From assembly GCA_002007465.1 (NCBI GenBank), contig LNAC01000739.1, positions 235,570 to 299,569 on the forward strand: a DNA stretch of 64,000 nucleotides, written 5' to 3'. Within the stretch, counting starts at the first letter, position 1. Each line of letters starts with the position of its first letter. The position numbers were made by a program, and so were the translations under genes. Source of the DNA: Ailurus styani (Eukaryota; Chordata; Mammalia; Carnivora; Ailuridae). Shown here piece by piece: positions 10,904-23,270 of this stretch. Under the pieces are notes generated by a model. The model did not search any database and had not been told where the DNA came from. It worked only from the letters and a program-made list of their open reading frames with translations.

Positions 10904-11863
10904 NNNNNNNNNNNNNNNNNNNNNNNNNNNNNNNNNNNNNNNNNNNNNNNNNNNNNNNNNNNNNNNNNNNNNNNNNNNNNNNNNNNNNNNNNNNNNNNNN
11001 NNNNNNNNNNNNNNNNNNNNNNNNNNNNNNNNNNNNNNNNNNNNNNNNNNNNNNNNNNNNNNNNNNNNNNNNNNNNNNNNNNNNNNNNNNNNNNNNNNNN
11101 NNNNNNNNNNNNNNNNNNNNNNNNNNNNNNNNNNNNNNNNNNNNNNNNNNNNNNNNNNNNNNNNNNNNNNNNNNNNNNNNNNNNNNNNNNNNNNNNNNNN
11201 NNNNNNNNNNNNNNNNNNNNNNNNNNNNNNNNNNNNNNNNNNNNNNNNNNNNNNNNNNNNNNNNNNNNNNNNNNNNNNNNNNNNNNNNNNNNNNNNNNNN
11301 NNNNNNNNNNNNNNNNNNNNNNNNNNNNNNNNNNNNNNNNNNNNNNNNNNNNNNNNNNNNNNNNNNNNNNNNNNNNNNNNNNNNNNNNNNNNNNNNNNNN
11401 NNNNNNNNNNNNNNNNNNNNNNNNNNNNNNNNNNNNNNNNNNNNNNNNNNNNNNNNNNNNNNNNNNNNNNNNNNNNNNNNNNNNNNNNNNNNNNNNNNNN
11501 NNNNNNNNNNNNNNNNNNNNNNNNNNNNNNNNNNNNNNNNNNNNNNNNNNNNNNNNNNNNNNNNNNNNNNNNNNNNNNNNNNNNNNNNNNNNNNNNNNNN
11601 NNNNNNNNNNNNNNNNNNNNNNNNNNNNNNNNNNNNNNNNNNNNNNNNNNNNNNNNNNNNNNNNNNNNNNNNNNNNNNNNNNNNNNNNNNNNNNNNNNNN
11701 NNNNNNNNNNNNNNNNNNNNNNNNNNNNNNNNNNNNNNNNNNNNNNNNNNNNNNNNNNNNNNNNNNNNNNNNNNNNNNNNNNNNNNNNNNNNNNNNNNNN
11801 NNNNNNNNNNNNNNNNNNNNNNNNNNNNNNNNNNNNNNNNNNNNNNNNNNNNNNNNNNNNNNN
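10904..11863. other. assembly gap (960 N)
   Basis: This is an unbroken run of N between two copies of the same L1 3' end. Open frames crossing it are artefacts of translating N. Confidence 1.
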
Positions 11864-12550
11864 GGAGAAAGGGGAACCCTCCTACACTGTTGGTGGGAAT
11901 GCAAACTGGTGCAGCCACGCTAGAAAACAGTGTGGAGGTTCCTCAAAAAGTTGAAAATGGAGCTACCCTACGACCCAGCAATCGCACTACTGGGTATTTA
12001 TCCTAAAGACACAAAGGTAGTGATCCTCAGGGGCACGTGCACCCGAATGTTTATAGCAGCAATGTCCACAATAGCCAAACTATGGAAAGAACCTAGATGT
12101 CCATCAACAGATGAATGGATAAAGAAGATGTGGTATATATATACAATGGAATACTATGCAGCTATCAAAAGAAACGAAATCTTGCCGTTTGCAATGACAT
12201 GGATGGAACTGGAGGGTATTATGCTGAGCGAAATAAGTCAATCAGAGAAAGACAATTATCATATGATCTCTCTGATATGAGGAACTTGAGGGGCAGGGTG
12301 GAGGGTTGTGGGGGGTAGGGAGGGAAAAATAATGAAACAAGATGGGATGGGGAAGGAGACAAACCATAAGAGACTCCTAATCTCACAAAACAAACTGAGG
12401 GTTACTGGGGGGTGGGAGGGTAGGGATAGGGTGGATGGGTTATGGACATTGGGGAGGGTTTGTGCTATGGTGAATGCTGTGAAAGGTGTAAGCCTGATGA
12501 TTCACAGATCTGTACCCCTGGGCAAATAATAATAATAAAAATAAATTTAA
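11864..12550 (+). mobile_element. young LINE-1 3' end, second copy
   Basis: The sequence resumes at the position equivalent to 10,225 of the first copy and runs to the 3' end, GGGCAAATAATAATAATAAAAATAAATTTAA. By eye I count about 16 to 19 differences from the first copy over about 679 bases, including an indel and changes in the tail. The ORF2 C-terminus (11,930-12,280) is open, from [17 protein letters not shown] to DNYHMISLI. Its 5' start is lost in the gap. Confidence 0.95.
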
Positions 12551-12563
12551 AAAAAAAGAAAGA

Positions 12564-12795
12564 GGGCGCCTGGGTGGCTCAGTGGGTTAAAGCCTCTGCT
12601 TTCAGTTCAGGTCATGATCTCAGGGTCCTGGGATCAAGGCCCGCATTGGGCTCTCTGCTCAGCAGGGAGCCTGCTTTCTCCTCTCCCTGTCTCTCTGCCT
12701 GCCTCTCTGCCTACTTGTAATCTCTCTGTGTCAAATAAATAAATAAAATCTTTAAAAAAAGAAAAGAAAGAAAGAAAGAAAGAAAGAAAGAAAAA
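12564..12795 (+). mobile_element. Can-SINE, young subfamily, GAAA-rich tail
   Basis: The head GGGCGCCTGGGTGGCTCAG is followed by a body with CTACTTGTAATCTCTCTGTGTC, the AAATAAATAAATAAAATC tail motif and a (GAAA)n extension of about 35 bases. It sits directly in or after the A-rich end of the second L1 copy, so it inserted into that tail or was carried with it. Confidence 0.95.
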
Positions 12796-12829
12796 CAGTA
12801 AGAACTTCATAACACAATTAAAAAATTTT

Positions 12830-12844
12830 TTTTTCCTCTGTCCC
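12830..12844 (+). repeat. right target-site repeat of the L1 block
   Basis: TTTTTCCTCTGTCCC is an exact 15-base match to 9,431-9,445. About 34 bases of extra sequence (CAGTAAGAACTTCATAACACAATT plus A and T runs) separate it from the SINE tail. Confidence 0.75.
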
Positions 12845-13201
12845 TTAGATATGTAAATCCTTTAAAAAACCTCTCCTTAGTTTTACATTCTGGAAATGTC
12901 TTTTTTAAGGAGCTGGGAGTATCCCTTTGAAATGTAACCTTTAAGGGAGATAGCACCCCATCTCCCAGACTATGTGGGAGGGTAGGAGCCATACTTCAGT
13001 GGTGCCTTGTTCCAAATTGTAAAACTATTTACTTTCACAAAGAGAAATTTGACTTTTCTTTTGTGTAAAGCCATTTAGCAAACCCAAATGGCCTGTCCTC
13101 TCACTCTACCGCTTAAGTCTTCTTACCCTTTGTTTCAGCTGAGTCAAGATCAGACTGAATTCTGACGTCTCTTTGCTACTGCAATCTTGCATGTATGCAT
13201 A
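12845..13201. other. unresolved flank
   Basis: This continues the pre-insertion DNA seen left of 9,431. It may belong to the same older repeat as 8,481-9,430. No gene is recognised. Confidence 0.4.
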
Positions 13202-13242
13202 TGTGTATGTGTGTGTGTCTGTGTGTGTGTGTGTGTGTGTTT
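13202..13242 (+). repeat. (TG)n microsatellite
   Basis: About 40 bases of TG dinucleotide, interrupted once by CTG and ending TTTGCGC. Confidence 0.95.
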
Positions 13243-13827
13243 GCGCATATGTAAGAGAATGAGAGGAACAAGGACAGGGAGAGGGGGAGGATGATGATTA
13301 AACAGCCATAAAACTTGAGGACATAATTTCCATGATCATCAGTTTATATGAAGGGAGTTAGTAGGACTGAAAGTAGATCATATAGTATATATAAAAGCAC
13401 CGTGAAATGCTACATATCTTTACAGAATCAAGTTTTCTCCAGGAGTGATTCAACATTTAAAAATCTAAATGAATATTAAACTATCATGAATAAATTATGC
13501 AATTACCCTATTTGTTTCATTGTCTAATGTAAAAGGCTTTTGTCATTGTACTAAATTTGGGACTGCCTCAATTTCCTTTATTTATTGGAACCATAAAAAA
13601 TTTCCTTTTATGTAAGAAAACTGGTTTAATATTGGTGATTTCATTTGGGTCAACCTAAATACAATGTAATTAAAATGATGGTCTTTTTTAAAGAGTAATT
13701 TTGACAAGCTTTTCATGATTAGTATTTTTTATAACATATAATACTTTATTATAATAATTATTCAATTTATTATTAATTGGGCTCCAATTATATTAGTGTC
13801 ACAGTTTTGTAAAAGACAATCCTCTTA
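13243..13827. other. unassigned AT-rich sequence
   Basis: Nothing is recognised. The right end supplies the target site of the following SINE. Confidence 0.5.
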
Positions 13828-13844
13828 AAAATAATTTTACTTTT

Positions 13845-14040
13845 TTTTTAAAAGATTTTATTTATTTATTTGACAGACAGAGAAAGATCACAAGTAGGCA
13901 GAGAGGTAGGCAGAGAGAGAGGGGGAAGAAGGCTCCTTGCAGAGCAGAGAGCCCAATGCGGGGCTCAGTCCCAGGACCCTGAGATCATGACCTGAGCCGA
14001 AGGCAGAGGCTTTAACCCACTGAGCCACCCAGGTGCCCCC
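13845..14040 (-). mobile_element. Can-SINE, young, with 17-bp target repeats
   Basis: This is a full-length minus-strand copy. The target repeat AAAATAATTTTACTTTT is exact at 13,828-13,844 and 14,041-14,057. The body carries the CAAGTAGGCAGAGAGG / GCAGAGAGCCCAATGCGGG wording of the younger subfamily. Confidence 0.97.
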
Positions 14041-14057
14041 AAAATAATTTTACTTTT

Positions 14058-16779
14058 AACCCTCCCCCAAACTATCCTCATAAGTGAAGAGAGGAGATTG
14101 TCGCAATTAGCATCTAATATTCCTGACGTAAACAAAACACGTGCATGTTCTGAACACAGTACATAAATATGCATTTCAATTATTTGTCTCTTCCTGACTT
14201 TTGCAATTGTAAATTACGGTCTTTTTAAATTAGAGTACACAACAGATGGTGAAGAGTTAAACTGATATTTCCTTTAATATAAAGTACTATGCTAAATGAT
14301 CTCACACTACAACAATTTATTCATCCACCACACCAATTTATTTACTGCATTAAAATATATGGGGTTAAGTGGTCACTTCAGCCACATTTGCCAAATCATG
14401 AGTCTGACTTTAAACAGAATGTCACTGTAGTGTACTCACCTTATTTAAAAGAAGAAAGAATAATGGACATTGCAAGCCTAGTAAGAAATCCTACTCTGTA
14501 AAATGACAAGATTCACCATGATAGAAATTCAATTTCTATCCTCAACTTCCTTTATGGGAAAAGAGGTCTTACATATATTAGAATATAATAAAAATAATAT
14601 GATTTTAAGTAAAATGAGTCTCACAGACAGCAAACTAGTAGCCCACTGATGTTCATTAGCTTCTTCTTGGGTATGTTATTATGTTTGTAAATAATATATT
14701 TTATATATATAATATATTCTGTATATATATTCACGCATATATCATATATACAGCAGGGAATAAATATTCAGTGGGCTTTTGACTAATTGGTAGCAATAGA
14801 TTTAATACAGATCATTCAATATTTATACATACATATATATGAAATATATATATAAATTATTTCATTTGCAGAATAGTATACATTTCCCACTTCAAAATAA
14901 TATGATTATAATATTACACTAGGACAAATTCATAAAATCTCCCCACTTTAAAAAATGTTTCAAGTCCATGAATTATGTAATTATATGAAGGATCCAAAAT
15001 ATTTTGATTTGGGATGGCAGTCTTTTTGTGGTTATTAGCATAATGAAGTCAATTTTATTGGAAATGAAGAATTCAAACATGTTACAACAGCCACAGTAAT
15101 TTGATCCTTTTATAATTTCATAGATCTAGATTTCTATTACATGAAAGTATAGAGGCTAAAAATGTCTTATGTGTGCAACTGGGAAGATGACTTAAATTCC
15201 TCGTATTAGTCATTTAAGTATAACCATCCCAGATTATTTTCCAAACCATGAAATTTGGTTCAAGTCAATGGAGGTGTGGGGGGGACTGCTGAAAGCATCT
15301 TACAGAATTATCACTGCAGATATATTTATTTCCACCTGAAAATATCTCTATGAGTCCTTCAAATCAACATCTAGTGTAACTTTTTTGAGTGGGTGGGCCA
15401 GCTCAGTGAGGGTATGTGTAGAGAACAACTACATGAATTGGTACAACCACATTTCTACCAAGTGGCCGTCTTTGTATTTTTCCATAGTCACATGCTGCCT
15501 GGTCTCAGTGGCCCTCCTTTAGGTCACGTGTGGGTCCTAAAGAAGGGCCCTGCTGGACCGTCTGAACAGTCCAGCTTTCAAACTCTGTGATACACTTCCT
15601 GGCTAAACTCTTTCAGCCTCCTCGGCTCTTGCGTGCCCTCACCCAATGACACACTCTGCAATCTCTTATGCTGCAGTTGCTCAGTGACACCACCTCATCT
15701 GGGTCTCCATCAAGGTGACCAAAACCCAGCTCCTTTTCTGGATGCACACATTGCCTACCAGATGATCATGCTTTCTTGACATAATAATTATAGGTGGTAC
15801 AAACTTCTCTAATGTTTCTCTGGCTTCAATTACAGCTACCATAGAAAGTTCCAGCTGGTCACTACCCTCAAAATCCTTCAGGCTTGTTTTGTTTTGTTTA
15901 CACACGACACCCAATTTCAGAGAACAGATAGGGACTTCTCCAAAGAACTCACTCACTAATTCTCTCTCCTCTCTTTTTCTGCATTACACTGAAGTGCTTA
16001 CACAAATTTCTATTGCTCATTCAGCAAAGACCCAGCCAGGCAGGAAGACACCAGTTTTCTCTTTGTGAAGATACCGTCTTTTCCTATCCAGCTTTGTTTA
16101 TGAATAATGTTCAGGCTGACCATTTCTAATCTGCATTTGAAAATAAATATTCTCACAATACATACGATTTTCCCTTTAATGAAAAATGCTAGTTTTAATA
16201 ATTACTTTGAGTGCTGATTTATATCATATAGTATATAACATAACAGAGAATCTGCAATGTACTTAATCATATATTATAAGAGTTAACCAAATTTTAGTTA
16301 GGAGTTAACACTTTAGCAAAAGTTGAAATTTTTAATGGTACATTACTTTCAAAGCCAACAAATAAAAAGTGATAATGAAAAAAACACAAATCTCTAACAG
16401 GAAATAAGCAGAATTTCTGAGATTACTTCATTATTTCTGAGTGATTATAGATAATGGTTAGTAAACGAATATACAAATATTTGCTCCATGGAACTATTTT
16501 GATTCCTATAGTCCCATGACAGTATAGTTTTATTATAGTTTCTCATTATATTTCCTATACTCTAATAAAAATTACTAATCATGTCATACTGGGACAAAGC
16601 TAACAGGAAAAGTGGAAATTTGATAAGGATGTTAGGCTCTAGAAAAAGAAACAAACCTTGAGCAACACAGTCCATACTGTTATTGCTATTGTTTATTGCC
16701 ACACAAGAAAAGAAGTCACAGATATCTTCACATTTCATACTAAATAGTTCAGTGTTTTATATATATAACAATACCAATT
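14058..16779. other. unassigned AT-rich sequence
   Basis: No gene is recognised in about 2.7 kb. 14,690-14,870 is TA-rich with ATATAT runs. 15,390-15,980 is closer to 47% GC and holds short open frames on both strands (15,393-15,590 plus; 15,681-15,956 minus) without recognisable domains. It could be an old repeat or a decayed retrocopy. Confidence 0.45.
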
Positions 16780-17437
16780 CCTAGCATAAAGACAGAAAAA
16801 TAAACCAGTGAGACGGAACAGAGAGCCTAGAAATAAATCCAGACATACATGGTCAACTGATCTTCAGTGAGGGTACCAGAATACACGATGGGAAAGGAAA
16901 AATCTCGTCAACAAATGGTGGGAAAATTGGATATCCACCCACAAAAGAATGAAGTTGGATCCATATCTTATGCCATTCACAAAAGTCAACTCAAAATGGA
17001 TTAAAAATTTAAATATGAGATCTGAAACCATAAAACTCCTAGAAGGAAACAGAAGAAAATCTTCTTGAGACTGGTCTTGGAAATTATTTCATGAATATCA
17101 CAGGCAACAAAAGCAAAAATAGATAAGTGGAAGAATATAAAAAACTAAAAAGGAAACAAACAGAAAAACAAGGAATGGGAGAAAATATCTGCAAACCATA
17201 TATCTGATAAGAGGTTAATGCCCCAAATATATCAGGAACTGCTACAACTCAAAAGCAAAAATAACTAATAGGCCAATTAAAACATGGGCTAAAGTCTGAA
17301 TAGAATTTTTTCTAAAGAAGACATACAAAAGGTTAACACGTATATGAAAGGATGCACAACATTCCTCATCATTAAGAAATGCAAATAAAAATCACAATGA
17401 GGTATCACCTCATACTCCTTAGGATGGATATTATCAA
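16780..17437 (+). mobile_element. old LINE-1 (L1MA/L1MB-like) ORF2 3' part, left half
   Basis: AGCATAAAGACAGAAAAATAAACCAGTGAGACGGAAC corresponds to the WYWHK...DQWNR segment of ORF2. The downstream DNA follows the QLIFSEG, KDLNMR, ETIKLL and ANHISDKR order with frameshifts. A young SINE at 17,452 interrupts it. Confidence 0.88.
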
Positions 17438-17451
17438 AAAACAAAGGACAT

Positions 17452-17656
17452 GGGCGCCTGGGTGGCTCAGTGGGTTAAAGCCTCTGCTTTTGGCTCAGGT
17501 CATGATCTCAGGGTCCTGGGATCGAGGCCCGCATCGGGCTCCCTGCTCAGCGGGGAGCCTGCTTCCCCCTCTCTCTCTCTGCCTGCCTCTCTGCCTCCTT
17601 GTGATCTCTCTCCCTCTGTGAAATAAATAAATAAAATCTTTAAAAAAAAAAAAAAA
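17452..17656 (+). mobile_element. Can-SINE, young subfamily, inserted in old L1
   Basis: Full-length copy with the diagnostic CTCCTTGTGATCTCTCTCCCTCTGTGAAATAAAT segment. The target repeat AAAACAAAGGACA occurs on both sides (about 17,438-17,450 and after the poly-A). Only two substitutions separate its body from the copy at 48,999. Confidence 0.97.
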
Positions 17657-17987
17657 CAAAGGACAAGTGTTGGCAAGGCTGTAGAGAAATTCGAATTCCT
17701 GTACAAGGGTAGTGGGGATGCAAAATGGTACAGCTACTATGGAAAACAGTACAGTGTTTCTTTAAAAAAATTAAAAATAGAATTACCATAAAATACAGCA
17801 ATACCACTTCTGAGTATTTATCCAAAGGAACCGAAATCACAGTCTCAAAGAAATAGTAACACTCCCATGTTCAGGGCAACTATTCATAATAGCCAAAATG
17901 TAGAAATAAACTAAATGTCCATTGATGAATGAATGGCTTCTTAAAAATGCAATATTCATTCAGTGGACTGTTACTCTGCCATAAGAA

Positions 17988-18036
<49 letters not shown>

Positions 18037-18380
18037 CCTGCAATATATAACAATTTGAATGAACCTGGAGAACATTATGCTAGGTGAAATAAGCAAGTCA
18101 CAGAAAGACAAAACATGATTCCACTTCTACAAGGTGTCTAAAATAGGCAAACCCATTGAAACAAAGAATAGAATTGTGGTTGCCAGAGACTCTGGACAGG
18201 GGAAAATAAAGGACCGCTAATTAGGAGGCATACAATTCCAATAATGAAAGATAAGTAAGTTCTAGAGATCTGCTGTACAACATTGTGCCTATAGATAACA
18301 ATATTGTATTGTACACTTAAAAATCCATTAAGAGGGTAAATGTCATGTGAAGTTCTTACCACCATGTAATTTTTTAAAAA
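17657..18380 (+). mobile_element. old LINE-1, right half with 3' UTR
   Basis: This resumes directly after the SINE with AGTGTTGGCAAGGCTGTAGAGAA, the CWRGCGEK segment of ORF2, and continues through TDEW-, YYAAI- and EGIMLGE-like segments. The 3' UTR ends near TCTTACCACCATGTAATTTTTTAAAA. A (GA)n tract expanded inside it (17,985-18,032). Confidence 0.87.
17985..18032 (+). repeat. (GA)n microsatellite
   Basis: About 46 bases of GA dinucleotide within the old L1. Confidence 0.97.
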
Positions 18381-20289
18381 ACTACCATTATCATACATAA
18401 GAAATTTCACATAAATGCTCTAGCAGTACCTACTATTCTGCCCATAATAAAATTGCTCCAATTTTCCTCAAAATGTCATTTGTGGCTATTTTCTTTCCAG
18501 AATCCAGTGAATGGTCATAGACTGCCTCTTTTTATCCTGTTTCTTTAATTTCCTTTAACTCAGAAGACTCCCCTGACACTTTTGTCTCTCATGGAATTGA
18601 CACTGTTCAAGACTCCACACCAGTTTTCTAATGGATTGTCTGATCATTTTTATCATGATTAAAGTCAGCTTAAAACTCTTAACAAAAATATAGAGGTGTT
18701 ATTATTTACTTCCAATTACATCATACTGACAAATACCTAATATCAGTTTGACCCAGTTAAGGTGGTACATACCCACTACAAAATATTATTTCCTTAAAAA
18801 ATTGTTTTTCGCCAAGTATACATGCATTAGCAACTACAGAGCTGTTGGAAATTGAGACTCTCTCCTCAATGTGTCTCATGAACAGCTATCCGCCCATAAA
18901 TACGGTCTTTTCTTTCTTTCTTTCTTTCTTTTTTTTTTTCATCCTTGGTTCAGAATTGTTTCTCACACTAATTTGTGATAACATATGTGGCCCAAAAAAT
19001 ACCACCAACCTGTGAATACTCCTAACTGACCCAAATGAGGGTGTGTGTGTGTGTGTTTGAGTATTTGTTAAAGATGGTAAGGCAGACTTTATTCAAGACT
19101 GTCACCATAGGTATAGTGACACCTGCAATGGGATTTTGCAGTGGAGGAAAGAGATTGGGCTCAACCCCAAATACAGTCTGGGTAAGCAGAAATGTATAGC
19201 CATGGAGCAAGGTGGGAGTCAGCAGATAAGAAATTACTAAGAGGTAACATAATAGTAAGGGAATATTTGGCTAATCTGACCTAATGTAATCAGACATGAC
19301 CTGAGAGAAGGTGGAAGATGAGGAACCTGATTAAATATCAAGGGTGATCAGACATTAAGAGTAGAGGGGTTTTTTTAAACTGACTTAGCAAGATTCTTGC
19401 TAAAACTGGAATTTACAAAAAAGTATGCAGATGAGCTGAGAAGAAAGTTTCAGAGTCTGACTAGAAGTTTGATCAAGCAAAGAATTTTTGTTACCAGTGA
19501 AGTCAGGACTTGAAATAGGTAATGATGTCTGCAATTAGCTGTTTCTACAATTTTAACAAATGGAAACGGCATAACGAAGCATTCTTGTTTTAGGTTCAAG
19601 TGAGCAAAGAAGGTGCTGCAAAGCAAGACTGGGTAATAGACATATTTACTTATCTAAATGAAATTAAAAAAAAAACTTTCTGTATCCATGATACAGGTAA
19701 TATAAATTAATTTCCCTAGAATCAAAATAAAAATCAAATTCACTTAACATGAGAAAATCTAGTGCATGCGCTTTTCTGTGGAAAGAAAGAGAGCAAATTT
19801 ATCTGGTCTGCAACCTGTTTTTCTCATATTACTGAATATTCTTCCTAGGAAAGAAAGCAGATGGCCTGGTCCAATTTTTTTGTAAACATGCTTACCTCCT
19901 GATAAAAGGATTAATGACATTTGCTAGGAGGAGAATCCCTATCTGTGGAATACTATCAGCAAAATGTCTATAGTTTAATATTGATTTTGGTAAAAAAGAG
20001 AGAAAGAAAAGAAAAAGAAAAAAGAGAAAGAAAAAGAAAGGGAAAAAAAGAAGAAAAACCCCTAGATTATATTGAATTTGATTCATGGCTTTCCTCAAAG
20101 TGTCTTGTTAGCTATTTATAGAATATACAATAAAATCCTTTTCATTTCTAGAATGCCAAAAGTTCTTTATCATTTATAAATGTTGAAATTTATTAAATGT
20201 TTTTATGGAGATGATTATATTCTGTTAATACTACCAAATGTTAAACTAAATTTGCATTCTGATATGTAAACTTACTTTATTTGTGATGG
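18381..20289. other. unassigned, with simple repeats
   Basis: It contains a TTTC run with a T-tract (about 18,907-18,938), a short (GT)n at 19,040-19,058 and a pure-purine tract at 19,992-20,058 (GA/AAAG type). No gene is recognised. The open frames at 19,892-20,098 and 19,921-20,121 are the two strands of the purine tract. Confidence 0.55.
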
Positions 20290-21900
20290 AATGTCCTTTT
20301 GACTTATTTTTGAATTTTATTTGTTCATCTTATCTTTGGTAATATTGAAAATTTTATTTATTAAAGAAATTGACGTTTATTTTTTAATATTATTGTCTTG
20401 GCTTTAGAAAGTTTTGATGACTTCATTAAATGAGTTAGGAAGAGGTCTTTTGTAAGTTTGTTTTGACTCTGAAAGATTTCATTTAACATTGATGCTATTT
20501 ATTACTTAACTATTTCAAATAATTTATCACTGAACATATTTTGTAGGAAAGCTTTGATTTACATTTCATATTTTCCTTTTCTGTTTTTATCAAGTTATAT
20601 TTTTTAAGAAATATGTCCATTCATCCAAATTCTTTATTTTCCTAGAGTTGTGCATATTTTTATATTTTAAAAATCTGAAGTGGTAATCTCTTTTTTTTCA
20701 TTCCCAGGATTGGCAATTTGTATTCTCTTTTATTCTTAATAAGACCTGCTAGTGGCTTAGCAATTTTATTTAATTTTCAAAGAAATTAAGTTTTGGCTTG
20801 CTCAACTTGTCTTTGCATTTTTTTTTTCATTTTACTGATTTCTGATTTACTCTTTATTTCCTTTCTTCTACTTGCATTTGTGCTTAATGTCCTTTTTCTC
20901 TTGTTTTCTTCTACTTGCATTTATGTTTAATATCCTTTTTCTACATAATTAAGAAAGTTCTATTAGTTGTTTTTTTTTTTTAAGCTTTTCTTCTTTTCTA
21001 ACATAAACATTTAGGCTATAAATTTCCCTCTATGCATGTCTTCAGCTCTCTCACAATTGTTATCCTATTTCCATTTTCCAGTTTGGAATATTCACATTTC
21101 TAGTTTTATTTCTCCTTTAACCTATGGGTTATTCAGAAGTATATTGCTTGCTTGCTTGCTTAAGGGATTTTCCATTTATCTTTCTATTACTCAATCTAGT
21201 TTAATCCCACTGTTTTTAAAGAACATAATGTTTTTGGATTTTAATTTTTCTTTTGAAATTTGTGTAGGCTTATCCTTATTGAGCAGTACCTGATCCATTT
21301 TGGCAAGTGCTCCAAGTGCATTTGAAAATACTTTCCATTGAGGAGGTATTGATGGATGTGCTTTATATATGTCATTTTGTTTGTTTTTCATGCTGTTTAA
21401 TTAGTCTATATAGACCACATATATATAGATATATATATCTGGGGGGTCTATGGGGCCCCTATCATTACTGAGAGGTTTCTTCAAAGTTTCCAAATATGAC
21501 TCTGAATTTGTCCATTTCTCCATTTATTTCTGTCAGTTTTGTCTCAGATATATTTAAATCTTGTTATTACATGCATACAAACTTAGTGTTATTATATATG
21601 GATGTTTAACTTAACATTTTATTACTATGAGATGTCCCTCTTTAAGTTCAGCAATGATTTTTGCCTGAAACTCTTATATGATGTTGGTGTTACTTATATA
21701 AATTAGCTTTATTAATTTTACAATATATGGATTATCTTTTCCCATCCTTTTACTTTCAACATTTCTGTTTTCTAATGTTGAAGGTAGATCAGGAGGAAAG
21801 GATGCTCCTGGACAAAATTTCACTTTGTCCCTTTGCTTGTGTTCCCTAATTCTCAACCTCCTGGTTGATGGTAAATAACATGGAAATATAACATTCACTT
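20290..21900 (-). mobile_element. old LINE-1 (L1M), antisense, ORF2 5' half
   Basis: The plus strand carries the familiar antisense L1 wording: GGCTATAAATTTCCCTCTATGCATG near 21,013, CCTATGGGTTATTCAGAAGTATATTG near 21,121, TTTAATCCCACTGTTTTTAAAGAACATAATG near 21,200, GAGATGTCCCTCTTTAAG near 21,629 and CATCCTTTTACTTTCAACATTTCTG near 21,743. This is the endonuclease to early reverse-transcriptase part of ORF2, full of stops. Confidence 0.85.
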
Positions 21901-22889
21901 AATAATATATTTGGAGAAGAAGACAAAGAAATATTACTGACTGCATAACAATAAGAATTCACCCATATCAGATCATTGCTCAAACTCGATGTTTCATAAT
22001 ATTGTCAGAAATATAAGCACCGTTTCAAATAATACAAAGCTTAAGCTATATACTTTGCCATTTAGAGAACTGAAAATAGATAAAATGTTTTTTTAAGTCA
22101 TGTTTGAGAAGGACTGCCAAAGATGGATTGAGAAAAAAAGATATATGATTGAAGTAATATAAATTTGACAGTTTGATAGAGAAGTAATGTAATTGAGCAG
22201 TTCAGAGAATATAAAAGCTTTTAAGACAGAATGCTCATAATTTAGACAACTTGAATATGAATGAAGTTGACAAGAACAACCTTCTACTAGTACCTCCTTT
22301 GATGCTAAGAACAGAACACTTTGCAGAAGCATGTACTAATTGACCTCACTACCTACAATATGATAATGCAATATTTTATTTGAAAAGCTGAAATGAGTCA
22401 GAAGGAGCTGTTTACTTTGTGAAAAAGAGTATGAAAAATGTGCTCTTCAACCTTTTTTATCAATAAAGTAAAACGCCTTTTTTGTCATCTCATTATGTCT
22501 CCAAATGACTTGACATTTAGCAGCTTAAAATACAATTGGCCCTAAACATTAAGCATTCATCAAAGAAAATTCAGATCAAATATTTATATTTCATACTCTA
22601 AAGAAAAAAATGTTAATAGCACTAAACCAGTGATCTCAATTACGAAAGGAAATACAGGATTGTTGAATATGGAATGTTGACAGGGCCACCTTTACATTCT
22701 TGTCTAGAATCATTTCCTCTACCTGCTCTATGACCAGAAGAGTTAGTTCTCCACAGTGGAATTCTGACTGTATCCGACTCTGTTACTCAACCTCTCACAC
22801 ATGTGGGAAAAGAGAGAGAAATGGAAGCCACAGAAATATCGTTTTGTTCTCAACATAGTTTTAAAAGTATTTTTGTGTTCTTGGTTTTA
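21901..22889. other. unassigned AT-rich sequence
   Basis: No gene or clear repeat is recognised. Confidence 0.5.
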
Positions 22890-23060
22890 TAATATACTGG
22901 TTAAAATTTTTGAATTTGAGAGCCTAATAGACCTGAATGAAAATCTTATCTCAGCCACAAAAGTTTAGTGAACCTGGGGATCTTATATAAAATCAATGAT
23001 TCCCTGTTTTCCCATAGGTAAACGGGAAAGATAACAGCTAACTTACCAATTGCTTTACTG
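22890..23060 (+). mobile_element. MIR SINE relic
   Basis: GGTTAAAATTTTTGAATTTGAGAGCC, then TTATCTCAGCCAC and GGTAAACGGGAAAGATAACAGCTAACTTACC follow the MIR core order (GTTAAGAGC, CTCTGCCAC, TAAAATGGGGATAATAAT..CTACC). It is ancient and diverged. Confidence 0.6.
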
Positions 23061-23075
23061 TGATGATTAATTTTT

Positions 23076-23270
23076 CTTTTTTTTAAAGATTTTATTTGTT
23101 TATTTGACAGAGAGAGAGATCACAAGTAGGCAGAGAGGCAGGTAGAGAGAGAGGGGGAAGCAGGCTCCCTGTTGAGCAGAGAGCCCGATGCGGGCCTCGA
23201 TCCCAGGACCCTGAAATCATGACCTGAGCCAAAGGCAGAGGTTTAACCCACTGAACCACCCAGGCACCCT
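23076..23270 (-). mobile_element. Can-SINE, young type
   Basis: Full-length minus copy with target repeats TGATGATTAATTTT before and TGATGATTACTTTT after, one mismatch apart. Its head has two changes (GAACCACC for GAGCCACC). Confidence 0.95.

Noticed and set aside
10669..12006. Open frames of 351 to 445 codons around 10.7-12.0 kb
   Set aside because: They are long only because they translate the 960 N. The flanking codons are L1 3' UTR and ORF2 sequence.
12564..12640. Functional tRNA gene
   Set aside because: The tRNA-like portion is the SINE head. It lacks a complete cloverleaf and belongs to a repeat with 27 copies in this window.
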